Below, one piece after another: positions 1 through 15,000 of a DNA stretch of 15,000 nt. A program made the position numbers and the translations under genes. Location of the stretch: assembly GCA_037179515.1 (NCBI GenBank), contig JAXCGZ010014207.1, positions 1 through 15,000 on the forward strand. The letters are read 5' to 3'. How positions within the stretch are numbered: position 1 is the stretch's first letter; each line of letters starts with the position of its first letter. This stretch comes from Halocaridina rubra (taxonomy: Eukaryota; Arthropoda; Malacostraca; Decapoda; Atyidae). The notes beneath the pieces are model-generated. The model ran no database searches, had not been told where the DNA came from, and saw only the letters and a program-made list of their open reading frames with translations.

Positions 1-24
1 AACAACAACAACAACAATAATAAA

Positions 25-59
<35 letters not shown>

Positions 60-130
60 TTATAATAATAATAATAATAATAATGCCTATAAAAATAATT
101 ATCATATAAATAATAATAACAATAAAAATA
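1..130. repeat. AAT/AAC trinucleotide microsatellite
   Basis: The window opens in an imperfect array of AAC then AAT triplets, cleanest at 1-84, with decayed triplets to about 130. It runs off the left edge of the window. Confidence 0.9.
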
Positions 131-604
131 ATGTTATATCATTGCTATATGAAGGGAATAAATCCAATATAATTTGCAGCCTTCTCCACTCTCTGTTTCA
201 CACAAACATAATGTACATCATTCGCCAACCTCCACTCATGTTTAGGGGGGTGAGTTAATAGCTAAATACACTATATGCATTGCAGGAGTATTATGACAAC
301 TGCCATCGTACATATTTAGAAAGATACTTGGCTAAGTTTCTCAAGTTTCAAGAAAAAAAAATCAATAAATAAACTACAACACAAAATGCTAAAGTGCATA
401 ACCTTTTTTTTTTTTTTATGAATTTCTTTAATTGATTCCTATAAAGGTTTAAGAGAGGATGTAAAAGTAATTTTCTTTTCATATAGAGCACCATAAAAGA
501 TTTGTTGCAATTAACAGTATAACATTATAAATCTACATAAGCATTTGTAGTAATTAACAATGTAAAATAAAGCTTAATTTGGGTTAAAAATATTTAACAA
601 TATC
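131..604. other. 3' flank with no recognisable gene
   Basis: This is AT-rich sequence with short homopolymer runs (for example T at 406-417). I see no exon, repeat family or RNA gene in it. Confidence 0.5.
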
Positions 605-619
605 ATAGTGCTTCCCAAA

Positions 620-803
620 TAGTCACCGTGGCTCAAGCGGTAGCGTCCGCGACTCTGAGGCGTCAGGTCGAGGGTTCGCGCCCCGTCACGGTCTGAGGTT
701 AGCAAGGGCATGCACTCAGGGTAACGATTACATATGCCAAAGCAAGTCCTTCGCAAGAAGGCAACCGTCCTAGCCCTTGGTTGAAAAGTGAGACCGTGAC
801 GTA
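620..803 (+). mobile_element. SINE family 1, copy A (tRNA-derived)
   Basis: The 5' part looks like a degenerate tRNA: box A TGGCTCAAGCGG at 629-640 and box B GGTTCGCGCC at 673-682. ACCGTGG and TCACGGT flank this head and can pair like an acceptor stem with one G-T pair. A shared body of about 110 bp follows. The element is flanked by atagtgcttcccaaa (605-619) and atagtgcttctcaaa (804-818), a 15-bp target duplication with one mismatch. Two further copies lie at 12229-12426 and 13753-13938. A short open frame on the opposite strand recurs in the copies and is a by-product. Confidence 0.88.
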
Positions 804-818
804 ATAGTGCTTCTCAAA

Positions 819-1985
819 GTCATAATTTTATTAAAGATAAGAATTACATACATATACTAAGCATAAATAAACAAGTTTCTTGTCTGTATAACCAATGGAA
901 TCTTGAAGGGCCATGTTGTTCCACAAGTTGCCTCTTATGTGGTATAATGCACTGATATTAATGCCTCCCTCTATAAATCAGTTTCCAATTAATTACAACA
1001 AACTTCTAAGTGATATACAGTACCATTAATTTCTCAACGTAAGTCTTTTAATCTTATACAGAAGTTTGGCCATTAATTTTTTATAATATAGAGAATGTAG
1101 CATCATTCTTGGCTATTTAGTTGTAGAATGATTTCGATACTTCCTAATAGTTAAAGTCATTTTGCAAAATTGAGCTACGCCATTATATAATGTCTTTTTC
1201 ATACCTAATCTTTTTTCTTTTCTTTTTCCTCATCAGAGTAGCCAGAAATAATATCTAAGGTTCCAAACTTTCAGTATTGCAAGTATCAAGTCCACGTTTA
1301 AGTAGAGTGTAATTTGCTTCAGCAGAATATCTTAAACGTTTGTACCCACAGAGGACATGAGAAAAGTACAGCTCACATTTTATTTTATCGTTTGAACTGT
1401 CTAAATTGTGGGTAAACAGTTCACACATTCGTGTAACATACACTTCAATGATACATTGCACATCATTTGTTCAAAATATTGAGTACTAATATCAATATCA
1501 ACTTTCTGAGAATGAAATCACAAATCAAATGCTGTGCAGACAAAAGGAAAGATTCTCTACAAACTACTTTTTTCTAAGATATTGAAGAAAAAAGTGATAT
1601 ACAATATCATATTCAGTGCTTAAAAATATTAATTTATGAATATGATGTTGCAAGGACTAGAAAAAAAAATTGCAATGTCAATATATTCCTTTCCATGAAA
1701 TTTAAGAAAAAAAAACTTCTTTAAAGAATTGTAATATATATAAATACCAACCATTGTACCAAAGTGACATAGTCACGTATACATTGCTTATATGAAAATT
1801 GCTCTCATTTAAGAAATTTATTTCGTAGGTAAATTGACCTTCTCCATGTAGGAGAATTTTTTTAAGTAAGGCCACGTGTAAGGCCACTTTCACATCAAAG
1901 AGGCATGGCGTACGTGGCACTCCAGTTGAAAACGAACATCCTAAAATATAAGAAACCTTTCACACTGAAGTGGCGTGGCACATGG
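819..1985. other. 3' flank with no recognisable gene
   Basis: This is AT-rich sequence with scattered short open frames that lack known domains, codon bias or splice context. I see nothing to annotate. A T/C-rich tract lies at about 1210-1232. Confidence 0.5.
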
Positions 1986-2375
1986 GAACACTATGGGTTT
2001 TATACTACATGTAGTTTTCTATTACAAATGAGTTTGGTTCTAACCAGTTGTAATTATGATTCATGTAAAATTAAAAGTTTGGATTTTTAATCACCTGTAA
2101 ACACTGTGGGTTTTATTATAAAGGTGGTCTCCAACTTACAACCAGGTTCAGTTCCCCCGAAATCAGTAGTAAGTCGGACCTATGTAAAATTCAGATATAT
2201 TTGAATTTTCAATCATCTGGAAACACTGAGTTTTATATTAAAAGTAATCACCTACTTACAACTGGGTTCAGTTCTACCCAATCAGTCGTAAGTCGGATCC
2301 ATGTAAAATTCAGATCTACAGTATTTGAATTTTTAATCATCAAGCAATACAGGGATTTCATATTACAAACCAGTC
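1986..2375. repeat. Degenerate tandem repeat, about 113-124 bp unit
   Basis: Three diverged units start near 1986, 2099 and 2221, each with a variant of AACACTGTGGGTTTTATT, then a GTTCAGTT segment, then a taagtcggacctatgtaaaa segment. A truncated fourth start lies near 2345. Within a unit, ccaacttac and gtaagtcgg are inverted complements with one mismatch, so each unit can fold into a hairpin. Confidence 0.7.
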
Positions 2376-3140
2376 CAAATCTACCATCTCATAGAAAAAA
2401 ATTATATGAAGTAACAATAATCATGTCTATATTAACATCTTATTATCCACCACATTGCTTAGTATAGCACCTTTGTATATTCTCAGTATGAGGTAATAGC
2501 AACCATAAATATAATCCATTTTATACAAAGTACTTAAAGCTATATAATGAAATGCTTGTTGAAATAGAAAGGAAATAGCATTAGAAAGTACTGTTCACAC
2601 AAACAAGAAAAGAGGGCACCAAAGCACACCATATTGCATTCACTAATATCTTGATCTATTTTCCTCACTAAATTCTTGCGCTTATGTCAGACCAGCTGCT
2701 AAGCATTTTCTTGTAGACATAGAGCTATACAATGTCTAAAAACTTGACTTTGCAATTTTTTTACAATGACAAATATAAATATTTTCTTCGCCATGTCTAG
2801 AATTATTTCTTTATAAAAGTACTCTGAAGTAATACATAAGCAATAATAAATTGTATGATGAAAAAATAATTTTAATCAGAAAACTGTCACCTTTCTTAGA
2901 GTGCAATTGCAGATCAAATTTAGTTTGTCCCAAACGAAACTTTTTTCTTTAAACACCACAGGACAAAAATTCAATGCTAGAGGAAAATAAAGTGATTTAT
3001 GCAAGAGATTCTTTACAAATATACATAAAGACTATATAATATCAGCGTAATAAAAATACTGGTAACCACTTCAGTGTTCCAACATTTGCTGTGCATATGT
3101 GTGTGGGTGTCAAAGGGTGCTGAACACAGACAGTACGATA
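2376..3140. other. 3' flank with no recognisable gene
   Basis: This is AT-rich unique-looking sequence between the tandem repeat and the probable end of the Cad96Ca transcript. I see no exon, RNA gene or repeat family. Confidence 0.45.
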
Positions 3141-3173
3141 GCAGACTTTTTATTTATAGAAATAACACAAGTT

Positions 3174-3179
3174 TTTATT
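3174..3179 (-). terminator. Candidate poly(A) signal AATAAA
   Basis: This is the first canonical hexamer in transcription order after the stop codon, about 310 bases away. A second copy at 3149-3154 lies 25 bases further on, followed by GU-rich sequence. Confidence 0.45.
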
Positions 3180-3204
3180 TCCATGTTCTTGTTTTACTAA
3201 GAAA

Positions 3205-3306
<102 letters not shown>

Positions 3307-3488
3307 TCACATCACTTGACAGTGTATTTTTCGTACAAAACTTGTCAATTCTTTCTGTTCATCACCTCTCCTTGTTTTTGACTTATAAATAAATTACTTT
3401 ACATATTTTCAGCCTTATTACTTCAAGAACATTACATTATAATACATTACTGATCATTCACAAGAAAATTTTATAGGCATGTGAACTC

Positions 3489-14487
<10,999 letters not shown>

Positions 14488-15000
14488 CTGCATGCAAAAT
14501 AAACGAGTCTATTAGAGGAGTACATGCCGCATGAAAAGGCACTGAAACATCAGTCAAAATATGATCTGCAGAATTACGATATCAGTGACTTTAAAACACA
14601 GCTTAAAAATATTTGAACAGATTTTAATGAAAGACCTATGAATAATTTTAATTTTTTCCTTTGCAGCTATTAATATAAAAGAAAGCACCTTGATATATGC
14701 CTTTTCAGTATCTATTTCGATTAGTAGGCTATTGAGAGATAAACCATTTGAATGGACTGGGGTTCAAGCCTTCCTCTTTCTGTGGTGAGACAAATTTCAA
14801 TCAATCCTGTTAAGGATGTGGAAGGCGAGGTAGCGACGCCTGTCACATCTTATCTCAAGCCAATTCAACAGGCATAATTAGTATACAAAGGAAAGGTTGA
14901 TCATATGCTTATCGGGAAATTCTAGGGCTATGAATAACAAAATTAAAGTATTAAGGAACCTCTGTTTTCGAATGCATGGGTCGTGAAAAAAGCTGGAGGT
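14488..15000. other. Upstream Cad96Ca intron, no earlier exon recognised
   Basis: On the minus strand this should be intron leading to exons beyond the window. I found no segment that reads as cadherin or signal peptide, apart from the possible 54-bp extension of exon A to 14541. Confidence 0.5.

Noticed and set aside
629..690. Functional tRNA gene
   Set aside because: Pol III boxes and an acceptor-like stem are present, but the D and anticodon stems pair poorly, and the element has a long tail, target duplications and several copies, so it is a SINE.
574..756. Recurring 60-70-codon open frame in three places
   Set aside because: The similar peptides at 574-756 and 12218-12427 come from the antisense strand of SINE family 1 and have no coding support.
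14700..14880. Another SINE head suggested by ggggttcaagcct
   Set aside because: A single box B-like word without a box A, a matching copy or a tail is not enough.

Overview
The window is nuclear DNA from an arthropod, AT-rich and dense in microsatellites, minisatellites and tRNA-derived SINEs. I favour a decapod crustacean, because of the density of simple repeats and an interspersed repeat at about 8640-8815 that I associate from memory with decapod introns; this species guess is an inference. There are no bacterial genes, operons or CRISPR arrays.

One protein-coding gene can be supported, and it fills most of the window on the minus strand: a Cad96Ca (stitcher)-type receptor tyrosine kinase. 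Ten exons between 14487 and 3489 (transcribed right to left) join with GT-AG introns and matching phases into a 584-residue open frame that ends in a stop codon. In order it encodes the end of a cadherin-like ectodomain, a Ser/Pro-rich stalk, one membrane segment, a juxtamembrane region, a complete tyrosine kinase domain and a conserved C-terminal tail. The signal peptide and first exons lie beyond 15000. The first canonical poly(A) signals lie at 3174-3179 and 3149-3154, just past a 97-bp TA repeat, so that repeat is probably in the 3' UTR. From about 3100 down to 1 is 3' flank with one SINE, a degenerate tandem repeat and an AAT microsatellite.

The introns are packed with repeats. SINE family 1 has three copies (620-803, 12229-12426, 13753-13938); two have clear target-site duplications. 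SINE family 2 has several copies (about 3895-4048, 9997-10163, 10281-10435, 10829-10958, a fragment at 7403-7462), and its 3' end has been amplified into a 58-bp tandem array (11636-11986). Other arrays have units of 43 bp (4952-5290), 45 bp (7578-7838), 35 bp (9125-9566) and about 138 bp (6575-6860). There is also a 231-bp near-perfect foldback element (7054-7284).

The most interesting pattern is at the 5' splice sites. Three of the nine introns begin with a local tandem duplication that copies the donor site: five extra copies at exon 7, one at exon 6 and one at exon 3. A fourth intron has a SINE inserted with its target duplication starting at intron position +10. At exon 7, using most of the extra donors would bring in an in-frame stop inside the kinase activation segment. 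I found no evidence of a new enzymatic or defence system.
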